The position numbers were made by a program, and so were the translations under genes. A stretch of DNA of 64,000 nt from Cereibacter azotoformans (lineage in GTDB: Bacteria > Pseudomonadota > Alphaproteobacteria > Rhodobacterales > Rhodobacteraceae). The stretch is taken from positions 2,480,001 through 2,544,000 of the forward strand of contig JAGFXX010000001.1 in NCBI GenBank assembly GCA_017599285.1, given 5' to 3'. The notes under the pieces are model-generated. The model saw only the letters and a program-made list of their open reading frames with translations, did not search any database and was not told the DNA's origin. Of this stretch, positions 55,116-63,167 are shown in pieces. Numbering within the stretch: position 1 is the stretch's first letter; each line of letters opens with the position of its first letter.

Positions 55116-57050
55116 ATGCTGTCCTGTGCCATCGCGGCCGCCGCTCGTGGGTCCGCCGCGCCGGTCATTCTCGTTACTGCTTTACCGAAGCTCGTCCCTC
55201 GGTCACTCTGTCGTGATCGGACGGATGCCGGGGCTCCGTCGTGCGACGTGGTGGTTGACCGGATGACGGGCGTGCCTCCTGCCTTGCGGATGTATCTTTT
55301 CGGGCCTTTCACCCTGCTGGGGCCCGACGGCGAGGAACTGACCCCGAAATCCCGCAAGTCACGAGCGATCCTTGCCATGCTGGCGGTCGCGCCCCGCGGC
55401 TCGCGCTCGCGCGTGTGGCTGCGGGACAAGCTCTGGAGCGATCGGGGCGAGGATCAGGCGTCCGCGAGCCTTCGGCAGGCGCTGCTCGATATCCGCAAGT
55501 CGCTGGGGCCGCGCGCGGCCCATGTGCTGACGGCCGACAAGAACACCGTCTCGCTCGATCTGGCGGCGGTCTCGGTCGATGCGCTCGAGTTCGCCTCGCG
55601 CGAGCGGCGGGGAGAGGAGGCGGGGACGACCGAACATTTCCTCGAGGGGATCGACGTGCGCGATCCCGAGTTCGAGGACTGGCTGTCGCTCGAACGGCAG
55701 AGCTGGTTTGCCCGGCTCGAGGAGGCGGGGTTCGAGGCCGACCTGGCCCCGCGGCCCGCGCCGTCCGAGGCGCGGCGCGAGGCTTCGCAGGCGGTGCCGC
55801 GCACCTCGCCCCCGGCAACGCCGCAGGGGCCGTCACAGGGGATTGCCCGGCCGGAGGATGAGGCGGGATGGCGCGTGGCGATGATGCCTCCCGTCATCCT
55901 CGGCGGTGATCCCGCGGCCGCGGTGCTGCAGGCCGACGTGCAGCGTGCGCTGCGCCGCGCGCTGATGGAGACGGGCGACCTGCGCCTCGTGGACATGGGG
56001 CCGCTGGGGTTCGGCGACACGGGATTGGCCGGAGGCGCGCTCGCGGCACGGCTGCCCGAGCTGATCCACCTGAGCGTTCAGGTCCGTGTCCTGTCGGACG
56101 TCAGCTATTTTCGTCTCGGGATCGTGCTGCAGAACCCGGCGGACAACGGGCTGGTCTGGGCAGACGAGATGGTGGTGCCCCGCCGGGAAGCGGCCACCGA
56201 GGCAAGTTTCGCCATGCCGCTGATCGTGCGGGCCACGGAGGAGGCCATGCTGTATTTCCTCCGCCGGCACGGAGGAGAGGCGGCCGAGGCCGACGGACGC
56301 ATCGCCGCTGCGGTGGCCTCGATGTTCCGGCTGGCGCGCGGCGATCTGGACCGTTCGGAGCAGATCCTGCGCCGGCATCTCGACCGGACGCCCACGGCGC
56401 AGGGCTATGCCTGGCTGGCCTTCCTGAACACCTTCCGCGTGGGTCAGAGGTTCAACCCCGCCGATGCGCCGCTGATCGAGGAGACGCAGCATCTCGCGCG
56501 CCGGGCGCTCGCGCTCGAGCCCGGCAACGCGCTGGTGTCGGCGCTGGTCGGACATATCCACTCCTACCTGTTCGGCGAGTTCGACTATGCGGCGGCATTG
56601 TTCGAACAGTCCTTGCGGGTCAATCCGGCGCAGACGCTGGCGTGGGATCTCTACGCCATGCTGCACGCCTATGCGGGCCAGCCGAAGCGGGCGCTGGCCA
56701 TGGCGCGCTGGGCGCGGCATCTGGGGGCCTTCAGCCCGCACCGCTACTATTTCGAGACGACGCGGGCGATCACCGGCAATTTCTCGGGCGATCACCGGAC
56801 GGCCATCGACGCCGGCCAGTCGGCGCTGGCCGAACGGCCGGACTTCAACTCGCTGCTGCGGGTGCTTGTCTCGTCGAACGCCCATCTCGACCGGCCCGAC
56901 GAGGCGCGGCTGTTCCTCGAGCGCCTGTTGCAGGTCGAGCCGAACTTCTCGATCGCCTCGTTGCGCGAGGGGGGCTACCCCGGCCTCGACACCGAGGGGG
57001 GGCGGCATTTTCTGGACGGGCTGATGAAGGCCGGCGTGCGCAGGCACTGA
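55116..57050 (+). CDS. SARP/BTAD-type transcriptional regulator with TPR region
   Basis: 644 residues. After a non-conserved N-terminal 58, residues 60-135 are an OmpR-like winged helix: MYLFGPFTLLGPDGEELTPKSRKSRAILAMLAVAP...WLRDKLWSDRGEDQASASLRQALLDIRKSL, the SARP signature. A short BTAD-like stretch follows, a middle domain of TolB/adenylate-cyclase-associated type (about 255-400), then TPR-like helices to the end (ALALEPGNALVSALVGHIHSYLFG; SLRVNPAQTLAWDLYAMLHAYAGQPKRALAMARWA). Start 55116 has AAGGAGG 6 bases upstream; ATG 55263 would remove the odd N-terminus. Heads the 55.1-60.7 kb cluster. Confidence 0.82.
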   Translation: MLSCAIAAAARGSAAPVILVTALPKLVPRSLCRDRTDAGAPSCDVVVDRMTGVPPALRMYLFGPFTLLGPDGEELTPKSRKSRAILAMLAVAPRGSRSRVWLRDKLWSDRGEDQASASLRQALLDIRKSLGPRAAHVLTADKNTVSLDLAAVSVDALEFASRERRGEEAGTTEHFLEGIDVRDPEFEDWLSLERQSWFARLEEAGFEADLAPRPAPSEARREASQAVPRTSPPATPQGPSQGIARPEDEAGWRVAMMPPVILGGDPAAAVLQADVQRALRRALMETGDLRLVDMGPLGFGDTGLAGGALAARLPELIHLSVQVRVLSDVSYFRLGIVLQNPADNGLVWADEMVVPRREAATEASFAMPLIVRATEEAMLYFLRRHGGEAAEADGRIAAAVASMFRLARGDLDRSEQILRRHLDRTPTAQGYAWLAFLNTFRVGQRFNPADAPLIEETQHLARRALALEPGNALVSALVGHIHSYLFGEFDYAAALFEQSLRVNPAQTLAWDLYAMLHAYAGQPKRALAMARWARHLGAFSPHRYYFETTRAITGNFSGDHRTAIDAGQSALAERPDFNSLLRVLVSSNAHLDRPDEARLFLERLLQVEPNFSIASLREGGYPGLDTEGGRHFLDGLMKAGVRRH

Positions 57051-57076
57051 ACCGGACATCTTGCGGAGGATGAGGG

Positions 57077-58015
57077 ATGTGTGAACCCGGAGGAGGGGGT
57101 GTGGCGGCCTTTCTGAACCGCCATCCGTATGAAGTGAACGCCGAGCGCGTGCTGCCGCTGGACGGAGGGCCCGCGCATCCGGTGGGCGCCGACGGCTCGG
57201 CCGTGGGCGATGTGCCGATGGGAGGGGCCGCACTGTCGGCCCTGAACAAGTCGGTGCGGAACAAGTCCTCGCTGAACAAGAACAAGAACAAGAATAAAAA
57301 CAAGAACAAGAACAAGAACAAGATGGCGGGGACCGGCGGCGGGGGGGCCGCGCTGTCCAGCCTCATGCCCGCGCTGGAGTTGCGGCGCCTGCATCAGTTG
57401 CCCGAAGCCGATCCCTTCACGGTGGCGCGTCGCTTCGTGTGGGAGTGCCTCGACATCTGCCTTCCACCGGGGCCCGACTTCACACGGCTCGAGACGGCCG
57501 TGCTGCTTGCCATGCAGGCCCGCGACGCCGAGCGGATGCGGCGGCTGCCCGACATCGAGGCGCAGGCCGTCTTTTCGGTCGAGGAGTTCCTGCGCCCCCT
57601 CGGCATCTCGGAGGTGGCGGGATACGAGGCGACCGAGGGGCTGTTCCTGAACATCCTGCAGGCCACGGAATATGTCGGGCTGCTCTACAAGGGCCGGATC
57701 GACCGCGACCGGCCGAATGTGGTCGAGCCCCGGCTGCGGCCGCTGCTGGCGGTGCCCGCGCATCAGAGCTTCCCCTCGAACCACGCCTTTCAGGCCCATT
57801 CCATCGTGTTCGCCTTCAACGCGATCCTGCCCGAGCATCCGGCCACCGAGGAACTGCAGCGGATCGCGCAGAACGTGGCCGAGAACCGGGAGTGGGCGGG
57901 GCTGCACTATCCGTCCGACACGCTGGCGGGAAAGGAGCTGGCACGCCGCTTCGCGCCCTACCTGCGCGATGCCTTCGCCGCCGGCTTCCTCGCGGCCCAA
58001 TCGGAGTGGCACTGA
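57077..58015 (+). CDS. PAP2/vanadium-haloperoxidase-fold protein with an Asn-Lys repeat
   Basis: 312 residues. The fold's three motifs are present: K-x6-R-P (Lys205, Arg212, Pro213 in KGRIDRDRPN), P-S-x-H (233-236, PSNH for PSGH) and R-x5-H-x3-D (Arg271, His277, Asp281 in NREWAGLHYPSD). Residues 67-82 are eight Asn-Lys pairs, preceded by looser NKS copies. There is no signal or strong membrane helix, so a soluble phosphatase or haloperoxidase is likelier than a lipid phosphatase. GGAGG lies 7 bases before the ATG, 26 bases after the SARP gene stop. Confidence 0.8.
   Translation: MCEPGGGGVAAFLNRHPYEVNAERVLPLDGGPAHPVGADGSAVGDVPMGGAALSALNKSVRNKSSLNKNKNKNKNKNKNKNKMAGTGGGGAALSSLMPALELRRLHQLPEADPFTVARRFVWECLDICLPPGPDFTRLETAVLLAMQARDAERMRRLPDIEAQAVFSVEEFLRPLGISEVAGYEATEGLFLNILQATEYVGLLYKGRIDRDRPNVVEPRLRPLLAVPAHQSFPSNHAFQAHSIVFAFNAILPEHPATEELQRIAQNVAENREWAGLHYPSDTLAGKELARRFAPYLRDAFAAGFLAAQSEWH
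57275..57322 (+). repeat. In-frame hexanucleotide repeat (AACAAG)8
   Basis: Eight units of AACAAG, one of them AATAAA (57293-57298), coding Asn-Lys x8. Because the unit is two codons, gain or loss of copies would not shift the frame. A-rich DNA of this kind is foreign to the surrounding GC-rich sequence. Confidence 0.9.
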
Positions 58016-58016
58016 C

Positions 58017-59672
58017 ATGGAACGGCAGACGATGACGCGCCCGGTTGCGCCCCGTTACTACTGGCTCTGGCACCTCGCGGCGCTGAAGGTGATCGACGCG
58101 GACTTCGGCCCGTTGATGGATCCGCTCCCGCCGGTCTCGGAAAGTGCGCTGCGCGAAGTGCCCGCGCCCGGGATCCGCTCGACGGTCTGGGACCGGATCA
58201 AGGGCGGCACGGCGACCGTGGCCCTGATCGACACGGGCGTCAGCCGCACCCATCCAAACCTCGCGAGCCGCGTCGATGCCGACCGTTCGATCGATTTCAC
58301 GACCCATCGGTATGGCGCGCAGAGCCTCGCCATGGAGCAGGCCACGCCCTGGACGCGCGAGGGGCGGCGGGCCTTCTTCCCGGATCTGGACCTTGACGGG
58401 CTGCATCCGCTGCAACTCTCGTCCCACGAGCAGGATTTCCTCGAGGCCCTGGTCGAGGATCTGCGCCAGTCCCGGGGCGTGACCCGCCCGTTGCCGGATG
58501 GGGACGAGAGCTTTTCGGCGCATGGTACCGCCTGTGCCGGGCTGATCGTGGGCGAGCCTGCCGCGGTGGCGCCCGGATCGGCCGAGCCGCTTCCGCCTGA
58601 ACGGGCCTTTCCGCAGGGTGAGCCCAACCCGAACGGCAATCTGCTGCCCTATTTCGGGGTGGACCCCTTCTCGCACCTGATCTCGATCCGCACCTCGTTC
58701 GAGAGCGATCCCTACCAGTACATCAACGCCTTTCTCTACGCCTGGCAGCACAAGGTCGATGTGATCGTGCTGCCGCGCGGCCTGCCCGACCCGGTGCGGG
58801 GCCCGCTGCGGCCGAAGGAGGACCTGAAGGCCGACCTCGAGACCTGGAAGAGCCGTCATGCGGCCGACCTGTTCGCAAGGCTGGAGGTGCTTGGAAACGG
58901 GGTGGGCGATCCCTTTGCGGCGCAGCCGGGGTTTCAGCCCGACCGGCCGTGGAAGATCCTCAGCCATCTGATGCAGGCCATCTCGTGCCACATTCCGGTG
59001 ATCTGTGCCGCGGGGAACGACGGCGAGAGCCAGCTGATCTATCCGGCCGGTCTGGCCGACGATTCGAACGGCATCGTGGCGGTTGGCGCCGTGACGGCCG
59101 AGGGGCTGCGGGCGGGCTATTCCAGTTACGGCGAGGGGCTGACGTTGGTGGCGCCTGCGGACGATTATCCCGTCTACAACCGGCACCAGATGCGCCTGAA
59201 CCGCTTCGACCCGCTGATCGCGATGCACGATTACTCCGTGGCCGCCGGCAAGGAGCATGTCTTCTGCCCGCTCGAACTGGTGACGACCGACCTTCCCGGT
59301 GTCTTCGGTTATGACAGCGGCTCTCGGCCGTGGTCCTCGGTCATGCCCACCCAGGGCAATCCGGGGCTGGGCGGGGGCTACTACACCGCCTTCGGGGGCA
59401 CATCCGGGGCTTGCTCGCTGATCGGGGGGCTGGTGGCCCTGGCGCAGCGCGCGCGCCGGGCCGCGGGCAAGGCTCCGCTCGACGGATTGCAGATCAAGCG
59501 GCTGCTCGTCCGTTGCTCTTCGACCGCGTCCGTGGTCGAGCCGGGCTGCCGTCCCCTGACGCCCGACACGATGAATGCCGACGACGAGCATCACCTCGGT
59601 CATGCCGCCTTCTTTGGCGCCGGCCTGCCGGACGCGGGCGCCCTCGTGACGGCCGCCCTTGCCGGGACCTGA
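58017..59672 (+). CDS. Subtilase (S8 family) without signal peptide
   Basis: 551 residues. Catalytic Asp72 (VALIDTGVS), His169 (SAHGTACAG), oxyanion Asn334 (ICAAGNDGE) and Ser463 (AFGGTSGACS) are in the normal order. There is no signal peptide or propeptide, and a 90-residue insert separates Asp and His. An intracellular protease is implied. Its ATG lies one base after the PAP2 gene stop, so the two are tightly coupled. The natural target could be the PAP2-like protein or the repeat protein, but no cleavage motif can be read. Confidence 0.88.
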   Translation: MERQTMTRPVAPRYYWLWHLAALKVIDADFGPLMDPLPPVSESALREVPAPGIRSTVWDRIKGGTATVALIDTGVSRTHPNLASRVDADRSIDFTTHRYGAQSLAMEQATPWTREGRRAFFPDLDLDGLHPLQLSSHEQDFLEALVEDLRQSRGVTRPLPDGDESFSAHGTACAGLIVGEPAAVAPGSAEPLPPERAFPQGEPNPNGNLLPYFGVDPFSHLISIRTSFESDPYQYINAFLYAWQHKVDVIVLPRGLPDPVRGPLRPKEDLKADLETWKSRHAADLFARLEVLGNGVGDPFAAQPGFQPDRPWKILSHLMQAISCHIPVICAAGNDGESQLIYPAGLADDSNGIVAVGAVTAEGLRAGYSSYGEGLTLVAPADDYPVYNRHQMRLNRFDPLIAMHDYSVAAGKEHVFCPLELVTTDLPGVFGYDSGSRPWSSVMPTQGNPGLGGGYYTAFGGTSGACSLIGGLVALAQRARRAAGKAPLDGLQIKRLLVRCSSTASVVEPGCRPLTPDTMNADDEHHLGHAAFFGAGLPDAGALVTAALAGT

Positions 59673-59739
59673 ACCGACAGGCCGCGGATTTGTCGCAGGG
59701 CGGAGCGGCACGTCCGCGGCGGAGCAATGATCTTGCGGT

Positions 59740-59767
59740 TTGACGCATGTTTGACGTGTCCGTTACG
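59740..59767 (+). promoter_or_regulatory. Tandem TTGACG repeats, 11-bp spacing (array 2)
   Basis: TTGACG at 59740-59745 and 59751-59756, then GTTACG at 59762-59767, again at 11-bp steps. The first TTGACG with TACGAT at 59764-59769 also reads as a sigma-70-like promoter of 18-bp spacing, so the repeats overlap it. Located 54 bases before the repeat-protein ATG. Confidence 0.6.
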
Positions 59768-59820
59768 ATGAAGTCACACCGTCGGAGGCAAGCTGACCGC
59801 AGAGAAACAGGGAGCAAGCC

Positions 59821-60723
59821 ATGTCTGCCACAGTGACATCGTCGTGCCGAGTGCGTGTAACTCTCCTGTCTGCGCCGCGGCGGTCCTCCATTGCGGCCGG
59901 CCTTCTGGTGCAGCATCTGGGGCTGGACCGGGCCCTCGCCGGCCGGTTGCTGGCCCGCGAGGGCGGCGTGCTGGCCGAGTCCGTGCCCGTTGCGCAGGCA
60001 GAGCGGCTGGGGCCGCTGCTCGACGCGCTGGGCGTGAAGGTGCGGCTGGATCCCGTGGGCGCCCCCGACGTTCCGGCGATGGTCGAACTGGCGATCCAGC
60101 CCGTCCGCCGCCCGTCCGAGGGCACCCTGACGCGGGTCGCGGCGCATCTGCGCCGGCCCTGCCCGGAGGTGCGCGAGGCGCTGACCCAGTGTCAGGGGCT
60201 GGTGCTCAGCCTGTGCCGCCGCGAGGCCGAGGCTTTGCGCCAGTCCTTTCGCCGCGACCGGAGCCTGCGCATCGTCCTCTCGAACCCTCACGCCGCAAGG
60301 TTCGACCTGTTCCTGAAGCCGGAGCGCGTCCCGAGCCCGGACCTGTCACGGCTGCTGCGCCGCCTTGGGCTCTTGCCTTGCCCGTTCAGCGGTGCGGTGG
60401 GGGCGGCCCTGGACCGGCGGACCGCCCGGCTGGTGACGGCCCGGCACGGCGACATCGTCGAGGCCCTGAACCGCGACTTTCAGCGATTTGACCTGTTTCT
60501 CGCGGGTGGGGGCGGTCTTGCACGGCCGGAGCTGGCGGATTTCCTCGCCAGCCGGGCGCGGGTCGAACGGGCCCGCCTGTCGGCCTCGGCCGAGCTTCAG
60601 AACATCCGGCTCGAGGCAGGGCTCAGCCGGACCGCCGCGCGGCGCTTCCACGCCGATTACGCCACCATCGGCCTCGACACGCGGATCGCGCTGGCCTTCC
60701 GGCCTTCCCCGTCCAACGATTAA
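59821..60723 (+). CDS. Unrecognised protein made of four tandem beta-alpha-alpha-beta-alpha-beta units
   Basis: 300 residues, no signal, no membrane helix, Arg- and Leu-rich. The sequence falls into four units of about 68 residues: 10-78, 87-154, 160-228 and 223-292, each opening with a short strand (VRVTLLS, VELAIQP, FDLFLKP, FDLFLAG), two helices, a strand, a helix with AxxLxxxF/L, and a closing strand (VKVRLDP, LRIVLSN, FDLFLAG, TRIALAF). The unit topology matches the ribosomal L7/L12 C-terminal domain; homology is unproven. GGGAG lies 6 bases before the ATG. Confidence 0.6.
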   Translation: MSATVTSSCRVRVTLLSAPRRSSIAAGLLVQHLGLDRALAGRLLAREGGVLAESVPVAQAERLGPLLDALGVKVRLDPVGAPDVPAMVELAIQPVRRPSEGTLTRVAAHLRRPCPEVREALTQCQGLVLSLCRREAEALRQSFRRDRSLRIVLSNPHAARFDLFLKPERVPSPDLSRLLRRLGLLPCPFSGAVGAALDRRTARLVTARHGDIVEALNRDFQRFDLFLAGGGGLARPELADFLASRARVERARLSASAELQNIRLEAGLSRTAARRFHADYATIGLDTRIALAFRPSPSND

Positions 60724-60733
60724 AATCCCGCCG

Positions 60734-60744
60734 GTTAAGGCGCC
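60734..60744 (+). promoter_or_regulatory. CtrA-like half-site upstream of motB
   Basis: GTTAAGGCGCC, identical over 11 bases to 61668-61678 before flgE. TTAA also occurs at 60720-60723, 11 bases to the left. CtrA in this genus controls the Fla2 flagellum and binds TTAA-N7-TTAA-like boxes. Confidence 0.5.
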
Positions 60745-60798
60745 ATTCATTCGACGCCTCTAGTGTCGGACCCGGGTGTGTAGGAACGGGTGGACGGA

Positions 60799-61635
60799 AT
60801 GGCCGGGCAGTCGAATGCCGCGCCAGTCGTCATCAAACGGAAGAAGGTCGTGCAGGGCGGCGGGCATCATGGCGGTGCCTGGAAGGTTGCCTATGCCGAC
60901 TTCGTGACGGCCATGATGGCCTTCTTCCTGCTGATGTGGCTGCTGAACGCGACGACGGAAAAACAGCGCAAGGGTCTGGCGGATTACTTCAATCCGACGA
61001 TCCCGATGAACCGGGTTTCCGGTGGGGGCGACGGAGCCTTCGGCGGCGACTCCGTCTTTCACGACCGGACGATGACCCAGACGGGCACCGGCGCTGTGGA
61101 CGAACGCGCCACGCCCGAGAACAAGGCACGCGGCGAACGCGGGGAGACGGGCGAAGCCGCGGAAGAGCAGGCGCGCCTCGAAGAGGTCGAGAAGCTGCTG
61201 AAGGCGCGCACCGGCGAGAGCATGACGATGGAGCGCCTCTTGCGCCATATCGTGACGCGGATCACTGACGAGGGGCTCGTGATCGAGATCTTCGACCTGC
61301 CGGACGTGCCGCTCTTTCTCGGCGACACCGATCAGCCCGCGCCGATCCTGCCGCAGATTGCGCGCCTTCTGGCCGAGGTTCTGCCCATCACCACCAACAG
61401 GATCGCGGTGAGCGGCCATGTGCGGAGCTATCCGATCACCCTGATCCGCAACCCGGCCTGGGACCTGTCCGCGCTCCGGGCCCAGCGGATGCGGGAACTG
61501 ATCGAATCGGCGGGACTTCCGGGAGAACGGACGCAGAGGATCTCGGGCTTCGCGGATCGCAAGCCTGCCACGCCTGATCCCATGGCGGTCCGAAACAATC
61601 GACTTGAAGTAATTCTCCTCCGAAAGGACCGATAA
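60799..61635 (+). CDS. motB: Flagellar motor stator protein MotB (Fla2-type)
   Basis: 278 residues. The single N-terminal helix AYADFVTAMMAFFLLMWLL carries the proton-binding Asp34. Residues about 85-150 are a charged linker, followed by a plug-to-OmpA region (TNRIAVSGHVRSYP, the peptidoglycan-binding domain, somewhat divergent). With MotA it forms the ion channel that drives the rotor. ATG at 60799 is chosen; GTG at 60790 would add 3 residues. First gene of the flagellar block. Confidence 0.93.
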   Translation: MAGQSNAAPVVIKRKKVVQGGGHHGGAWKVAYADFVTAMMAFFLLMWLLNATTEKQRKGLADYFNPTIPMNRVSGGGDGAFGGDSVFHDRTMTQTGTGAVDERATPENKARGERGETGEAAEEQARLEEVEKLLKARTGESMTMERLLRHIVTRITDEGLVIEIFDLPDVPLFLGDTDQPAPILPQIARLLAEVLPITTNRIAVSGHVRSYPITLIRNPAWDLSALRAQRMRELIESAGLPGERTQRISGFADRKPATPDPMAVRNNRLEVILLRKDR

Positions 61636-61657
61636 GCGCTTCGGTCGGGGGCTGATG

Positions 61658-61678
61658 TTAGCCCGGTGTTAAGGCGCC
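61658..61678 (+). promoter_or_regulatory. CtrA-like box upstream of flgE
   Basis: TTAG-CCCGGTG-TTAA (61658-61672) fits TTAA-N7-TTAA with one mismatch, and continues into GGCGCC, giving the 11-base match to the element in front of motB. It lies 54 bases before the flgE ATG. Confidence 0.55.
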
Positions 61679-61731
61679 GCGCGCAGTTTCGGGAGGACAA
61701 GGCCCGAAGCAGCAGAAAGGCGCTTTCCTCC

Positions 61732-63156
61732 ATGACCATCTCATCCTCGCTCAACGCGGGAGTGGCCGGACTCTATGCCAACGCCACCAAGCTCGCCAGC
61801 ATTGCCGACAATATCGCGAACTCCGGCACCTATGGCTACAAGCGCGCCGACGCCGATTTCGAGAGCATGGTGATCACCCAGTCGGCAAATTCGGGTACCT
61901 ATTCGGCGGGTGGCGTCCGTGCGAACACCCTGCGACTGGTCGAGGAGCGGGGGGCGATCGTCTCGACCTCGAATGCGATGGACATCGCCATTTCGGGCCG
62001 CGGCATGCTGCCGGTCGTGCGTGAGACATCCCTGGGCAGCACGACGGGGAATGACGCGCTGCTCATGACCCGTACGGGGTCGTTCAAGACGGATCCCAAT
62101 GGCGTTCTAAAGACGGATACGGGTCTTGTGCTGCTCGGTTGGCCCGCCAACGCTGACGGGACGGTGCCCACCATGTCGCGCGACTCCATCTCCCAACTCC
62201 AGCCGGTGGTCATCGCGGCCAATCAGACGGCAGCCGACCCGACGACGCGGATGAATCTGGGCGTCAATCTTCCTGCGGAGCGGACCAAGCTGGGCGCGTC
62301 CGCTTCTCCCCTGACGGTGGCGGTCGAGTATTTTGGCAACCTCGGCACGTCCGAAACGCTGCAGGTCAGCTACTATCCGACGATCCCGACGGTTGCAGCG
62401 GACTCACCCACCAACAAGTGGACGATGGTCATCCAGGATTCGGCCAGCTCTGACCGGACGATTGCGATCTACGAGTTGCAGTTCAGTGACGCGCGGAGTG
62501 GCGGCGGCACGCTTCTCGATCTCTCTGGAGCCACGCCCGCCGGGTCTCCGGCCGTCAAGCCGCTGAGCACCTTCTCTCCGGTTGCAGGCGTGTCTTTCGA
62601 TGTGGATCCCTACGGAACGGGCACGCCCACGGCCTCCCCCGCCTATAACAGCGCCACGGGCCAGGTGACGCTCGCCGTGGGCGGCAGCGCGGCCAACACG
62701 CTTGATCTGACGCTTGGCAGACCGGGCAGCGCCAGTGCCCTCACGCAGGTCTCGGGCGACTTCGCCCAAACCGGCATTACCAAGAACGGATCGCCGGTGG
62801 GCAACCTGACCGGCGTCGAAATCGATGCCGGAGGTCTCATCAAGGCCACCTACGACACCGGATTCACGCGGGTCATCTATCAGATCCCGCTGGTGGACGT
62901 GCCCAACTACAACGGGCTGACCGCGCTCAACAACCAGACCTTCGCGATCTCGCCGGATTCGGGCTCGTTCTATCTCTGGGATGCGGGCGACGGCCCGACG
63001 GGTGACGTCGTCGGTTATGCGCGGGAGGGCTCGACAACAGACGTCGCGCAGGAGTTGACGAACCTCATCCAGACCCAGCGGGCCTATTCCTCCAACGCAA
63101 AGATCATCCAGACCGTGGATGAAATGCTGCAGGAAACCACCAACCTCAAGCGCTGA
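61732..63156 (+). CDS. flgE: Flagellar hook protein FlgE
   Basis: 474 residues. The N-terminus MTISSSLNAGVAGLYANATKLASIADNIANSGTYGYKRADADFES is the axial-protein D0 rod (A-x-N-I-A-N-x-x-T-x-G-Y-K/R), and the C-terminus EGSTTDVAQELTNLIQTQRAYSSNAKIIQTVDEMLQETTNLKR the matching rod. The middle is the hook surface (D1/D2). The start at 61732 restores the family N-terminus. Exported by the flagellar type III apparatus, polymerises into the hook. Confidence 0.94.
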   Translation: MTISSSLNAGVAGLYANATKLASIADNIANSGTYGYKRADADFESMVITQSANSGTYSAGGVRANTLRLVEERGAIVSTSNAMDIAISGRGMLPVVRETSLGSTTGNDALLMTRTGSFKTDPNGVLKTDTGLVLLGWPANADGTVPTMSRDSISQLQPVVIAANQTAADPTTRMNLGVNLPAERTKLGASASPLTVAVEYFGNLGTSETLQVSYYPTIPTVAADSPTNKWTMVIQDSASSDRTIAIYELQFSDARSGGGTLLDLSGATPAGSPAVKPLSTFSPVAGVSFDVDPYGTGTPTASPAYNSATGQVTLAVGGSAANTLDLTLGRPGSASALTQVSGDFAQTGITKNGSPVGNLTGVEIDAGGLIKATYDTGFTRVIYQIPLVDVPNYNGLTALNNQTFAISPDSGSFYLWDAGDGPTGDVVGYAREGSTTDVAQELTNLIQTQRAYSSNAKIIQTVDEMLQETTNLKR

Positions 63157-63167
63157 CGGGCTGAGAC

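Noticed and set aside
55263..57050. Shorter SARP gene starting at 55263
   Set aside because: It would give a more usual N-terminus, but there is no ribosome site there, whereas 55116 has AAGGAGG at ideal spacing. Kept as an alternative only.
57275..57322. AACAAG repeat as a CRISPR or other array
   Set aside because: Six-base units without spacers, in frame in a coding sequence; a simple microsatellite.
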